Part shown: positions 13,150-21,439 of the stretch, one piece after another
Layout: every line of letters starts with the position of its first letter
Numbering within the stretch: position 1 is the stretch's first letter
Source: JANNWF01 sp038205755
Lineage (GTDB): Bacteria > Pseudomonadota > Gammaproteobacteria > Xanthomonadales > Xanthomonadaceae
Reading direction: 5' to 3'
Length of the DNA: 32,825 nt
NCBI GenBank assembly: GCA_038205755.1
Contig: JBBRBN010000046.1
Location: forward strand, 1 to 32,825
Notes under the pieces: model-generated
What the model was told of the DNA's origin: nothing
What the model saw: only the letters and a program-made list of their open reading frames with translations
The model's database searches: none
Translations under genes and position numbers: made by a program

Positions 13150-14849
13150 GCCGCATCGGCCGCCAGGCCTACGCCGAGATGTTCGGGCCAACGCTGGGCG
13201 ACCGCGTGCGCCTGGCGGATACCGATCTGCTGATCGAAGTCGAGCGGGACTTCACCATCTACGGCGAAGAGGTGAAGTTTGGCGGCGGTAAGGTGATCCG
13301 CGACGGCATGGGCCAAAGCCAGCGGATGACCGCCGACTGCGCCGACACGGTCATCACCAACGCGCTGATCGTTGATCACTGGGGCATCGTCAAGGCCGAC
13401 GTCAGCCTCAAGCACGGCCGTATCGCCGGCATCGGTAAAGCCGGCAATCCGGATATCCAACCCGGCGTGACCATCGTGATCGGGCCGGGCACCGAGATCA
13501 TCGCCGGTGAAGGTCTGATCCTGACCGCGGGGGCCATCGACGCCCACATCCACTTCATCTGCCCGCAGCAGATCGAAGAAGCGCTGATGTCGGGCGTCAC
13601 CACCATGCTCGGCGGCGGCACCGGCCCGGCGACCGGCACCAAGGCCACCACCTGCACGCCCGGCCCCTGGCATCTGCAGCGCATGCTGGAAGCGGCCGAA
13701 GCCTTTTCGATGAATCTGGGCTTTCTTGGCAAGGGCAACGCCAGTCTGCCCGGTGCGCTGTTTGAACAAATCGAGGCCGGCGCCATCGGCCTCAAGCTGC
13801 ACGAGGACTGGGGCACCACGCCGGCCGCCATCGACTGCGCGCTGGGCGTCGCCGACGCCACCGACACCCAGATCGCGATCCACACCGACACGCTGAACGA
13901 GTCGGGCTTTGTAGAAGTGACGCTGGCTGCGCTTAAGGGTCGCACCATCCACACCTATCACACCGAGGGTGCGGGAGGCGGTCACGCACCGGACATCATC
14001 AAAGCGGCATCGCTACCCAACGTGCTGCCCTCGTCAACCAATCCGACCCGGCCGTTTACTGTCAACACGCTCGACGAGCATCTCGACATGCTGATGGTCT
14101 GCCATCACCTCGATCCGGCCATTGCCGAAGACGTGGCTTTTGCCGAAAGCCGAATCCGCCGCGAGACGATTGCCGCCGAGGACATCCTTCACGACATTGG
14201 CGCGTTCTCGATGATCGCGTCGGACTCGCAGGCGATGGGGCGGGTGGGCGAGGTGATCATTCGCACCTTCCAGACCGCCCACAAGATGAAACAGCAGCGC
14301 GGTGCGCTGCCGCAGGACAGCTCGCGCAACGACAACTTCCGGGTCAAGCGCTATCTGGCCAAGGTCACCATCAATCCGGCCATCACTCACGGCATCAGCC
14401 ATGAGGTGGGCTCGGTAGAGGTCGGCAAGTGGGCCGATCTGGTGCTGTGGAAGCCGGCCTTCTTTGGCGTCAAGCCAGCGCTGATCCTGAAGGGCGGCAG
14501 CATCGCAGCAGCAGCGATGGGCGATCCGAATGCCTCCATTCCGACTCCGCAGCCGGTCCACTATCGGCCGATGTTCGGCGCCTTCGGCCGCTCGCTGACG
14601 CGCAGCTCGCTGACCTTTGTGTCGCAGGCCGCGCTGGACAACGGCATCGGCGCCCGACTCGGCCTGCACAAGCCGCTGGTGGCGGTGCGCAACTGCCGCG
14701 GCATCAGCAAGGCCGACATGATTCACAACCACGCCACGCCCGACATCCAGGTCGATCCGCAAACGTACGTGGTGGTCGCCGACGGCGAGCCGCTGTGGTG
14801 CGAACCCGCGCGCAAGCTGCCGATGGCGCAGCGCTATTTTCTGTTCTGA
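13146..14849 (+). CDS. ureC: Urease alpha subunit UreC (catalytic)
   Basis: A 567-aa catalytic subunit. Every active-site residue is at its classical number: nickel ligands His134 and His136 (DAHIHF), carbamylated Lys217 (GLKLHEDWG), His246 (IAIHTD), His272 (TYHTEG) and Asp360 (ASDSQAMG). The flap base His320 is present in MVCHHLDP. The motif EMFGPTLGDRVRLADTDLLI opens the protein and RKLPMAQRYFLF closes it. It hydrolyses urea in the cytoplasm once nickel has been inserted. The start is TTG 13146, giving the usual SRIGRQAYAEMFGP N-terminus; a 10-codon mini-ORF overlaps this start. The gene is intact and should be active if matured. Confidence 0.97.
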   Translation: MSRIGRQAYAEMFGPTLGDRVRLADTDLLIEVERDFTIYGEEVKFGGGKVIRDGMGQSQRMTADCADTVITNALIVDHWGIVKADVSLKHGRIAGIGKAGNPDIQPGVTIVIGPGTEIIAGEGLILTAGAIDAHIHFICPQQIEEALMSGVTTMLGGGTGPATGTKATTCTPGPWHLQRMLEAAEAFSMNLGFLGKGNASLPGALFEQIEAGAIGLKLHEDWGTTPAAIDCALGVADATDTQIAIHTDTLNESGFVEVTLAALKGRTIHTYHTEGAGGGHAPDIIKAASLPNVLPSSTNPTRPFTVNTLDEHLDMLMVCHHLDPAIAEDVAFAESRIRRETIAAEDILHDIGAFSMIASDSQAMGRVGEVIIRTFQTAHKMKQQRGALPQDSSRNDNFRVKRYLAKVTINPAITHGISHEVGSVEVGKWADLVLWKPAFFGVKPALILKGGSIAAAAMGDPNASIPTPQPVHYRPMFGAFGRSLTRSSLTFVSQAALDNGIGARLGLHKPLVAVRNCRGISKADMIHNHATPDIQVDPQTYVVVADGEPLWCEPARKLPMAQRYFLF

Positions 14850-14871
14850 GGCAGCCAACCCAGGCCCACTG

Positions 14872-15582
14872 ATGACGTTGTTGATGCTCCAGCTGGAATC
14901 CGCCTCGATTGCGCCTGCCGCCGGCAGGCATGCCGAGCCGCTTGCGCTCAGCTTTGACCAGCGCAAGCGCAGCCGGCTGCGGATGACGCTGGCCGACGGC
15001 CGCGAGATCGCGTGGGCGCTGGCCGCCGGACAGGTACTGCGACCAGGGGACTGCCTGAGGGCCGCGCGCGGCGCGTGTTTCGAGGTCAGCGCCGTCGCCG
15101 AAATGCTGCTGCGGATCACCGCCAGCACCCCGCAGGCGCTGACCCGCGCGGCGTATCACCTCGGCAACCGTCACGTTGCGGTGGAAGTCGGCGCACAGCA
15201 TCTCGCCATCGAGCGCGACCCGGTGCTGCGGGACATGCTCAGCCAGCTGGGCGTGCAGGTCGAGGAAGTCGAAACCGCTTTCCTGCCGGAAACCGGTGCC
15301 TACGGCGGCGGCCACAAGCATGGCCACGACGAGACCTTTGCCGCTGACCACGCGCTGTCGCAGCAGCTGTATGTGCTGCGCGGTCCGACGCATGCAGGTG
15401 GCTCGCCGCTGATCGAGCCTCACCACAGCCACGAACATCCGCACTCGCACTCGAACGATCATTCGCACGGCCACCGCCTCCAGCGACTGCAGCCGACGGC
15501 CGTCGGTCACGTCGTCGATGACCGGCATGGCCACGCAGCAGCCATGCCCGGCCAGCGGGCTTTGGACGATGACCTTGAGTAG
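14872..15582 (+). CDS. ureE: Urease nickel metallochaperone UreE
   Basis: A 236-aa nickel chaperone. The N-terminal domain has LSFDQRKRSRLRMTLADGRE, then LRPGDCLRAARG. The metal-binding core has AYHLGNRHVAVEVG and LRDMLSQLGVQVEEVETAFLPETGAYGGG. The C-terminus is unusually long and His-rich, including HKHGHDE, EPHHSHEHPHSHSNDHSHGH and RHGHAA, and should bind several nickel ions. It delivers nickel to the UreDFG-urease complex. ATG 14872 lies 22 bp after ureC. The 3' end overlaps ureF by 14 bp. Confidence 0.93.
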   Translation: MTLLMLQLESASIAPAAGRHAEPLALSFDQRKRSRLRMTLADGREIAWALAAGQVLRPGDCLRAARGACFEVSAVAEMLLRITASTPQALTRAAYHLGNRHVAVEVGAQHLAIERDPVLRDMLSQLGVQVEEVETAFLPETGAYGGGHKHGHDETFAADHALSQQLYVLRGPTHAGGSPLIEPHHSHEHPHSHSNDHSHGHRLQRLQPTAVGHVVDDRHGHAAAMPGQRALDDDLE

Positions 15583-16297
15583 CACCGCAGAGTCCGTTTC
15601 GACAGGACCGGGCCCGGTCGCGCTTGCCGGGCTTCTGCAGCTGGCGTCGGCCACGCTGCCGGTCGGCGCGTTCAGTCACTCGCTGGGGATGGAGGCTGCG
15701 TTCGATGCGGGCCTGATGAACGACGCGAACGCCGCCGAGCGCTGGATCGCGGACCATCTGGCGGAGGTCTGGCTGTATGGCGAGGCGCCGCTGTGGTGCG
15801 CGCAATTCGAGGCTTGGCAGCGGCCCGATGTCGAGGCGGTGCGCGCCTGGAACAACCGTTTGCTGGCCAGTCGGGAAACCGGCGAGCTGCGCATGGAGTG
15901 CGAGCAGACCGGCCGCTCACTGCTGCAGTGGCTGCTGGCCCTGCCGCCCGACGGCAGCATCAGCGAGTCCCAGCGCGAGCTGCTGCTCACGTTGCAGCCG
16001 GCGGCGTTCAGCAGCGTGCACGCGCTGGCCGCTCGCGCGTTTGGGCTGCAGCCCTCCATTGGCCTGCAGGCGCTGGGCTGGAGCCTGATCGAGAACCTGG
16101 TGATGGCCGCCATCAAGCTGATCCCGCTGGGCCAGACCGCCGGCCAGCGCATGCTGCGCCGCCTTGCCCTGCGGCTGCCCGAGTGGGTCGCTACCGGCAC
16201 CACCCTGCCGCCCACATCCATGCGCAACTTTGCCCCGATGCTGGCGATCCTGTCGTCGAAGCACGAAACCCAGTACAGCCGGCTGTTTCGATCATGA
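15569..16297 (+). CDS. ureF: Urease accessory protein UreF
   Basis: A 242-aa all-helical accessory protein. Diagnostic segments are LLQLASATLPVGAFSHSLGMEAA, ASRETGELRMECEQTGRSLL, and LGWSLIENLVMAAIKLIPLGQTAGQRML. It bridges UreD and UreG in the maturation complex. ATG 15569 overlaps the end of ureE, which indicates translational coupling; an ATG at 15527 in the same frame would add residues that lie within ureE and show no family similarity. The next gene, ureG, is separated by an unusual 174-bp gap containing REP-like DNA. Confidence 0.93.
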   Translation: MTLSSTAESVSTGPGPVALAGLLQLASATLPVGAFSHSLGMEAAFDAGLMNDANAAERWIADHLAEVWLYGEAPLWCAQFEAWQRPDVEAVRAWNNRLLASRETGELRMECEQTGRSLLQWLLALPPDGSISESQRELLLTLQPAAFSSVHALAARAFGLQPSIGLQALGWSLIENLVMAAIKLIPLGQTAGQRMLRRLALRLPEWVATGTTLPPTSMRNFAPMLAILSSKHETQYSRLFRS

Positions 16298-16367
16298 CCA
16301 GCTTGGCAAGCTCGGCTGCACATGAGCGAAGCAGCCAGCGGCATGCCGCGCCGCGCGCCGGCTGTAC

Positions 16368-16385
16368 AGCGGAGCTTGCTCCGCT
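16368..16385. repeat. REP-like palindrome in the ureF-ureG gap
   Basis: AGCGGAGCTTGCTCCGCT is a perfect palindrome (8-bp stem, TT loop) and the exact reverse complement of the palindromes at 100-117 and 276-293. Related inverted words (AGCTTGGCAAGCT at about 16303, GGCAAGCGAGAAGCC at about 16402) fill the rest of the 174-bp gap, the only loose joint in the urease operon. Confidence 0.7.
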
Positions 16386-16471
16386 TCCATCACAAGCCTC
16401 GTTTTGGCAAGCGAGAAGCCAAGCGGGCTCGGCGCTGCCAACGCCAAGCAGCCACTCACGCCCAGGTCCCC

Positions 16472-17104
16472 ATGTTTGAAACGAAACGCACCAAGTCCCT
16501 TCCGCCATTGCGCGTAGGCGTGGGCGGCCCGGTTGGGTCCGGCAAAACCACCTTGCTGGAAATGCTCTGCAAGGCGATGCGCGATCGCTATGACCTGGTG
16601 GTGATCACCAACGACATCTACACCAAGGAGGACCAGCGCCTGCTGACGGTGGCCGGCGCGCTGCCGCCGGAGCGCATCATGGGCGTGGAGACCGGCGGCT
16701 GCCCGCACACCGCGATCCGCGAGGATGCATCAATCAATCTCGACGCCATCGAGCGCATGTTGGCGCAGTTTCCCGATGCCGACATCGTGTTTGTCGAGTC
16801 GGGCGGCGACAACCTCGCGGCGACATTCTCGCCCGAGCTGTCGGACCTCACCCTCTACGTCATCGACGTGGCCGGTGGCGAGAAGGTGCCGCGCAAAGGC
16901 GGCCCCGGCATCACGCGCTCCGACCTGCTGGTTATCAATAAGACCGACCTTGCGCCGTATGTCGGCGCCTCGCTGCAGGTGATGCGCGAGGACACCCTGC
17001 GCATGCGCGGCGACAAGCCTTTTGTCATGACGGATCTGCGGCGGCAGCAGGGGCTGGCCGAGGTGATAAGGTTCATCGAACGGCAGGGCCTGATGATCGG
17101 GTAA
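16472..17104 (+). CDS. ureG: Urease accessory GTPase UreG
   Basis: A 210-aa SIMIBI-class GTPase that supplies nickel and GTP hydrolysis energy to urease maturation. The P-loop GGPVGSGKTT lies near residues 18-27. It is followed by VVITNDIYTKEDQRLL, then the nickel-binding CPH in ETGGCPHTAIREDAS. FVESGGDNLAATFSPEL is the switch region and VINKTDLAPYVGA is the base-recognition NKxD. ATG 16472 (MFETKRTKSLPPLRVGVGG) gives the standard length; the frame is open for 50 codons upstream but those fall in REP-like DNA. The gene is complete. Confidence 0.95.
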   Translation: MFETKRTKSLPPLRVGVGGPVGSGKTTLLEMLCKAMRDRYDLVVITNDIYTKEDQRLLTVAGALPPERIMGVETGGCPHTAIREDASINLDAIERMLAQFPDADIVFVESGGDNLAATFSPELSDLTLYVIDVAGGEKVPRKGGPGITRSDLLVINKTDLAPYVGASLQVMREDTLRMRGDKPFVMTDLRRQQGLAEVIRFIERQGLMIG

Positions 17105-17156
17105 GCGGCGCAGCTGGCGTCCATCGCCGGGACTTCTGCAAACCGCGAGGGCAATC

Positions 17157-17642
17157 ATGATCGACGTGCTGGGCCTGTGCCGCGACTATCCGGCGCGCGT
17201 TGTCGCCAAAGGCGAAACGCTGATCGAGGAGGCGCGGCGCACGGATCACCTGTACGTGCTCAAGCACGGTGGATTCGATGTCGTCCGCGGCGGCGTGGCG
17301 TTCGTCCGTATCGGCCAACCGGGCGCCTTTCTGGGCGAGATATCGGCCGTACTTGAAGGCCTGCCTTCGGCAACGCTGGTGGCCAGCGAGGACAGCACCG
17401 TGTATGTGATCGAGCGTGCTTCCGAGGTGGTGCGCGCGCGGCCGGAGCTGACGCTGGCGGTGGCGCAGGTGCTGGCTCGACGGCTGCTGGCGGTGACCAG
17501 CTATCTGGTCGATATCAAACGCCAGTACGCGGGCACCGGTTCGCATCTGGCGCTGATGGATCGCGTGCTGGCCGAATTGGCGAGCGTGAACGATGACAGC
17601 GAGGCGCTGGGCTCGGAACGCGCCGACGTTCCGGACTACTGA
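17157..17642 (+). CDS. Stand-alone cyclic nucleotide-binding domain protein
   Basis: A 161-aa protein with a single cNMP-binding beta-barrel. ARVVAKGETLIEEARRTDHLYVLKHGGFDVV and FVRIGQPGAFLGEISAVLEGLPSATLVASEDSTVYVI are the strands and phosphate-binding cassette (the GEISAVL...PSATLVA segment resembles the GE...R(S/T)A signature but has Ser for the Arg). A C-terminal helix follows; there is no helix-turn-helix or enzyme domain, so it may regulate by protein contact. ATG 17157 follows GAGG by about eight bases and lies 52 bp after ureG on the same strand, so it is probably co-transcribed with urease. Its stop overlaps the convergent metallophosphoesterase gene by 7 bp. Confidence 0.8.
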   Translation: MIDVLGLCRDYPARVVAKGETLIEEARRTDHLYVLKHGGFDVVRGGVAFVRIGQPGAFLGEISAVLEGLPSATLVASEDSTVYVIERASEVVRARPELTLAVAQVLARRLLAVTSYLVDIKRQYAGTGSHLALMDRVLAELASVNDDSEALGSERADVPDY

Positions 17643-18364
17643 GCTTCACCGGACAGCCGGCACTGCTGCGCGCCCCCGCTGGTCACCCAGGTCGCCAATC
17701 CTGCGGCGAAATCGATCTCTATCCGCGCCGGCGTCTCGCCAGTCTGGCGACCGGCGTTGAACAGCCAGGTATCGCCGATGCGCTCGTTCCAGCCGCCGGC
17801 GTCCTGAAACGGCGCTTCGTGAATGTGGCCACACAGCACCGCGCTGGGTGCGTGGCGTTCGATCAGTTCCGGCAACAGCGCGTCGGCGAAGTGGCGGCGA
17901 CCGGTCCAGCTCAGTTTGCCGTGCGGCGGCGCATGGTAGAGCCAGACCCAGCGGTTCCCGCGCTGTGCGGCGGCTGTATCGAGCAACTCGGCAACCGCCT
18001 TGCGGCCAACCGGACCATCCCACCACGGACACACCGTGATCAGGGTGTCGGCAACCAGCGTCGAGTCACCGTCCACCGACAGTGCCGCGCTGCGGCACTC
18101 CTGCACCCAGCTCGCATACTTCTCCCCGGCGGCGTCGCGCGCGTTGAGGTCGTGATTGCCGGAACAGACGAACAGTGGCCGCTGTTCGGCAATGGCTGCG
18201 AGGCTGGCGCGAATGGCCTTGATCTGTACGTGAGCCGGCACCGGTTGGCCACCGTCGATGAGATCGCCTGCGATGGCGACCGCATCGAAGCGGCTTGCCG
18301 CCTGCATCACCCAGTCGTACTGCGGCAGCTTGTAATGCAGGTCCGATGTAAGCAGAAGGCGCAT
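17636..18364 (-). CDS. Calcineurin-like metallophosphoesterase
   Basis: A 242-aa cytoplasmic protein with the full metallophosphoesterase motif series. It has SDLH (Asp8, His10), AGDLID (Asp34), GNHD (Asn70, His71), LYHAPPHG and LCGHIHEAP, supplying the two-metal centre. Substrates of the family range from nucleotides to phosphodiesters and cannot be inferred. ATG 18364 places the first motif eight residues in, as usual; the frame extends further upstream but that part belongs to a separate decayed ORF. No clear SD is visible. It is convergent with the urease-side operon, overlapping its last gene by 7 bp. Confidence 0.87.
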   Translation of the reverse strand: MRLLLTSDLHYKLPQYDWVMQAASRFDAVAIAGDLIDGGQPVPAHVQIKAIRASLAAIAEQRPLFVCSGNHDLNARDAAGEKYASWVQECRSAALSVDGDSTLVADTLITVCPWWDGPVGRKAVAELLDTAAAQRGNRWVWLYHAPPHGKLSWTGRRHFADALLPELIERHAPSAVLCGHIHEAPFQDAGGWNERIGDTWLFNAGRQTGETPARIEIDFAAGLATWVTSGGAQQCRLSGEAQ

Positions 18365-18482
18365 GGGCGGTCGGACACGAGAGCGGCACTGGCTGCAGGA
18401 TAGCGTGCAGCGCGTGACTGCACGCGCGGCGAGAGGTTGGAGTTGCGGCGGCTGCGGAGCGATCCAACCCTGGATTCGACGT

Positions 18483-18793
18483 TCAGCCCTGCGACCAAGC
18501 CTTGAGCATCTCGTCCTCGCGTTGCGCAGAAATCCCGGGGCGCAGCGTGGCCTGTCGCTTGGCCGGCAGGTTGCCAAACCACTCGGGCGTATCGCCAGCG
18601 GTGCCGGCAAGGCTTTGAAAACCAGGCCTGCGGCCATCGCCGGTGCACAGCCGGCGCTGTCGCCGCTGCCAGGCACCCACGCCCGCTTCTCGGTACCCGG
18701 ACTGACCTTGCGCGCCCGCAGCGTATCCAGCGGCAATTGGCGATCGGCATCCGTCTGCACTCGCGTGTTGCCGGGGGGCGCAGTCCGCTCCAC
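18483..18793 (-). pseudogene. Small frameshifted ORF after the molybdopterin oxidoreductase
   Basis: Twelve bases after the oxidoreductase stop, GTG 18793 opens MERTAPPGNTRVQTDADRQL and runs with GC-rich third positions to about 18660. From there the coding-like signal moves to another frame, which contains DTPEWFGNLPAKRQATLRP and ends EDEMLKAWSQG at 18483. The total of 311 bp would be 104 codons with one base restored. It looks like a small gene of the same transcription unit broken by a single-base deletion, or a sequencing error. I do not recognise the product. Confidence 0.4.
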
Positions 18794-18805
18794 TTTCCCC
18801 GGTTG

Positions 18806-21094
18806 CTACCGAACGTCCGGATGCGCCGCCATCACCCGCACCGGCATTTCCTTGTACAGCGGCGTTCGGGTGTCGGCCGAATAGGTGCCGGCAGCGATCA
18901 GGCCGCTGGCTTCGGGGTAGTAGGCGGCGGCGCAGCGGCGCGGGATGTCCCAGGCGCGGGCAGTGAATCCGCACACGCGCCGCTGGTGACCATCATCGAC
19001 CAGGGTTTCGATGTCCACCCGGTCGCCATCGCGCAGCCCGCGATCCGCCAGGTCGTCGCCGTTCAAAAACACGACGCGGCGGTCACCGTGGACGTTGCGA
19101 TAGCGGTCGTCGGAGCTGTAAACCGTGGTGTTGAACTGGTCGTGGGCGCGCAGCGTCATCAGCGTGAGTACGGCATCGCCATGTCGTTGCCGCGCCAGCG
19201 CCACCGGGCTGTCGTCGCGCAGGGGGTGAGGCAGGAAGCGCGCCTTGCCGCTGGCGGTGTTCCACACCCGCTGCGCCGCCGAGTTGGGCAGGACCAGCCG
19301 ACCATCAGCAAGCAGCGTGCGGTTGTAGTCCTGAAACCCGGCGGTAACACCTCGCTGGCAGATCTCGATGCGGTCGCGCAGGGCGGCGTAGTCATCCGCC
19401 AACGCCAGCCATGGCACCGCCGGCGCGCAGCCGAGCGCGTGCGCCAGCTGCGCCACGATGGCCGGCTCGCTGCGCTGCGCCGCACTGATCGGCGCCTGCA
19501 CGCCGCGCGAGGCACGCACGTTGCTCATCGAGTCTTCGGTGGATATGCACTGCTCGGAGCCCTGCCGCAGATCCTTGTCGGTACGTCCCAAGGTCGGCAG
19601 CAGCAGGCCGACCTCGCCGGGGTGACAGTGGGTGCGATTGAGCTTGGTGGCGATGTGCAGGGTGAAGCGGCAGCGCTGCAGCGCGTCCAGCACGCGCGGC
19701 GCATCCGGGGCGGCGACGCCGAAGTTGCCGCCCAGCGACAGCAGCGCCTGCACCTTGCCCTGAAACAGGCCGTCGATCACACCGGCTGCGTCGCGCCCAT
19801 GGTCGCGGCAGACCGTCAGACCGGGAAATGCGGACTCCAGATTGTTCAGCCAGGCATCGGAGACGGTCGAGGTCGCGCCCATGGTGCGGTCGCCCTGCAC
19901 GTTGGAGTGGCCGCGGACCGGCACCACGCCAGCCCCGGGTCGGCCGATGTTGCCGCGCAGCAGGGCTAGATTGACCACCTGCTGGATGGTGGCCACTGCG
20001 TCCGGATGGTGGGTAAGCCCCATGCACCAGGTGAGCATGGTTGCTGGAGCGGCGGCATAGCGACGGGCGATGTCGCGCATCTGCGCTTCCTCAATACCCG
20101 AGCGCTGCACCAGGTCGAGCCAGTCGCAGCGGTCCAGATCCGCACACAGCGCCTCAACGCCGTCAGTGTGTTCGGCAATGAACGCATGGTCGAAAGAGCT
20201 GCCGGGTGCCGCGCGCTCGTTTTCGAGCAGCGCCTTCATGACGCCCTTGAGCGCGGCAAGATCACCGCCGATCTGTACCTGGTAAATCGCGTCGGCCACC
20301 GCGATGCCCCGATCGGTCAGCAGCTCGCCGATGTTCTTCGGATCGGAAAAGTTGGCGAAGCCGCGCTCGCGCAGCGGATTGATCGCCAGCACGGTGGCGC
20401 CGCGTTTTTTCGCTTCGTACAGCGCCGCCATCATCCGTGGGTGGTTGCTGGCAGGGTTCTGGCCAATGACGATGAACAGGTCCGCCACCTCGAAGTCGTG
20501 CAGTGAGCAGGTGCCCTTGCCGGTGCCGATGCTGTGCTTGAGCGCGAAGCCGGACGGCTCGTGGCAGAAGTTCGACGAGTCGGGCAGGTTGGGGCTGCCA
20601 TACGCGCGCGCCGCCAGCTGCCAGAGAAACGCGGCCTCGTTGCTGCTGCGGCCGGAGGCGTAGAAGGCGACCGAATCTGGCGCCAGCGCCAAGAGCTCGC
20701 GACGGGCGACCGCGTAGGCCTCGTCCCAGCCGATGGCGCGGAAGCGACCGGTGCTTTTCTCAAACAGCACCGGCGTGGTCAATCGGCCCTGGAACTCGAG
20801 CTCAAAATCACCCAGCGCCTGCAGCTGCGCGGGTGTCTTGCCATCGAAGAACGCGGCGTCAGCCGCCTTGCGGGTCATTTCCCAGGCAATCGCCTTTTGT
20901 CCTTGCTCGCAGCTGTCGACCATTGGCTTGCCGGGCTTGTCCGGAAACGCGCAACCGGGGCAGTCGAACCCATCGGGAAGCTTGTTGGCGCGCAGGAACG
21001 AGCCGATGAGCTTGACCGGAATGCCTTGCTGCGCGAACGCCTTGATCGAACCCTTGATGGCGCCGCGACCGCCGGCGGGTTTGTCGTGCTTCAT
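18806..21094 (-). CDS. FdhF/YdeP-family molybdopterin oxidoreductase
   Basis: A 762-aa protein of the DMSO reductase superfamily, closest in pattern to the YdeP/FdhF-like group. Near the N-terminus DCPGCAFPD (Cys45, Cys48) and DSCEQG (Cys62) form the Fe-S site region, with three evident Cys. SSNFCHEPSG (Cys177) is at the expected molybdenum-ligand position. VIGQNPASNHPRMM and VPVRGHSNVQGDRTMG are molybdopterin-guanine-dinucleotide contacts. The C-terminal domain has TLRAHDQFNTTVYSSDDRYRN. There is no Tat signal, so it is cytoplasmic. The substrate is unknown; YdeP in E. coli is linked to acid resistance, which need not apply. The ATG is preceded by GGAGGG. It is divergent from the lipoxygenase gene, with a dispersed element between them. 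Confidence 0.88.
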   Translation of the reverse strand: MKHDKPAGGRGAIKGSIKAFAQQGIPVKLIGSFLRANKLPDGFDCPGCAFPDKPGKPMVDSCEQGQKAIAWEMTRKAADAAFFDGKTPAQLQALGDFELEFQGRLTTPVLFEKSTGRFRAIGWDEAYAVARRELLALAPDSVAFYASGRSSNEAAFLWQLAARAYGSPNLPDSSNFCHEPSGFALKHSIGTGKGTCSLHDFEVADLFIVIGQNPASNHPRMMAALYEAKKRGATVLAINPLRERGFANFSDPKNIGELLTDRGIAVADAIYQVQIGGDLAALKGVMKALLENERAAPGSSFDHAFIAEHTDGVEALCADLDRCDWLDLVQRSGIEEAQMRDIARRYAAAPATMLTWCMGLTHHPDAVATIQQVVNLALLRGNIGRPGAGVVPVRGHSNVQGDRTMGATSTVSDAWLNNLESAFPGLTVCRDHGRDAAGVIDGLFQGKVQALLSLGGNFGVAAPDAPRVLDALQRCRFTLHIATKLNRTHCHPGEVGLLLPTLGRTDKDLRQGSEQCISTEDSMSNVRASRGVQAPISAAQRSEPAIVAQLAHALGCAPAVPWLALADDYAALRDRIEICQRGVTAGFQDYNRTLLADGRLVLPNSAAQRVWNTASGKARFLPHPLRDDSPVALARQRHGDAVLTLMTLRAHDQFNTTVYSSDDRYRNVHGDRRVVFLNGDDLADRGLRDGDRVDIETLVDDGHQRRVCGFTARAWDIPRRCAAAYYPEASGLIAAGTYSADTRTPLYKEMPVRVMAAHPDVR

Positions 21095-21174
21095 GCGAGT
21101 GGCCCTCCGCGAACGTGCTGCAGCAGTCTAGCCCGCAAACCAACGCTCGCCCCTTTTTGCACCGCGGCCCGATC

Positions 21175-21340
21175 TAGCCCGCCTATCTCATGAATCTCAC
21201 ACGCCCTCGCTTGTCTCTTGTCCGCGCAAGGGATTTTCCCCAGTCGGTCGTATGGCCCGATATGACGCTTCTTCGGAAAACCCCGTGTGCGAACAATATC
21301 CTGCGCGATCATCGCGCGAATTCATGAAATATGCGGGCTA
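21175..21340. mobile_element. Long inverted-repeat element (166 bp, MITE-like)
   Basis: The ends TAGCCCGCCTATCTCATGAA and its partner ATTCATGAAATATGCGGGCT (to 21340) are 21-bp inverted repeats with two mismatches. Inside are TCTCTTGTCCGCGCAAGGG, GTCGGTCGTATGGCCCGATA, CTTCTTCGG, and GTGTGCGAACAATATCCTGC, the same blocks in the same order as at 9992-10113. The compact element at 2981-3062 is equivalent to its two ends joined without the middle. No ORF or transposase is present. It fills most of the divergent region between the oxidoreductase and lipoxygenase genes and could influence both. Confidence 0.7.
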
Positions 21341-21439
21341 GGACTTGCCGCACACAAGCTGCAGGCGGTAGCGTGTGCGGCGATCGCCGGGGTGCGATCG
21401 TCCATCTGGATTTGCCACTTCCCGCACAGGATATCGAGC

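Noticed and set aside
18737..19969. 410-codon plus-strand open frame
   Set aside because: Antisense to the molybdopterin oxidoreductase, whose motifs are clear on the minus strand.
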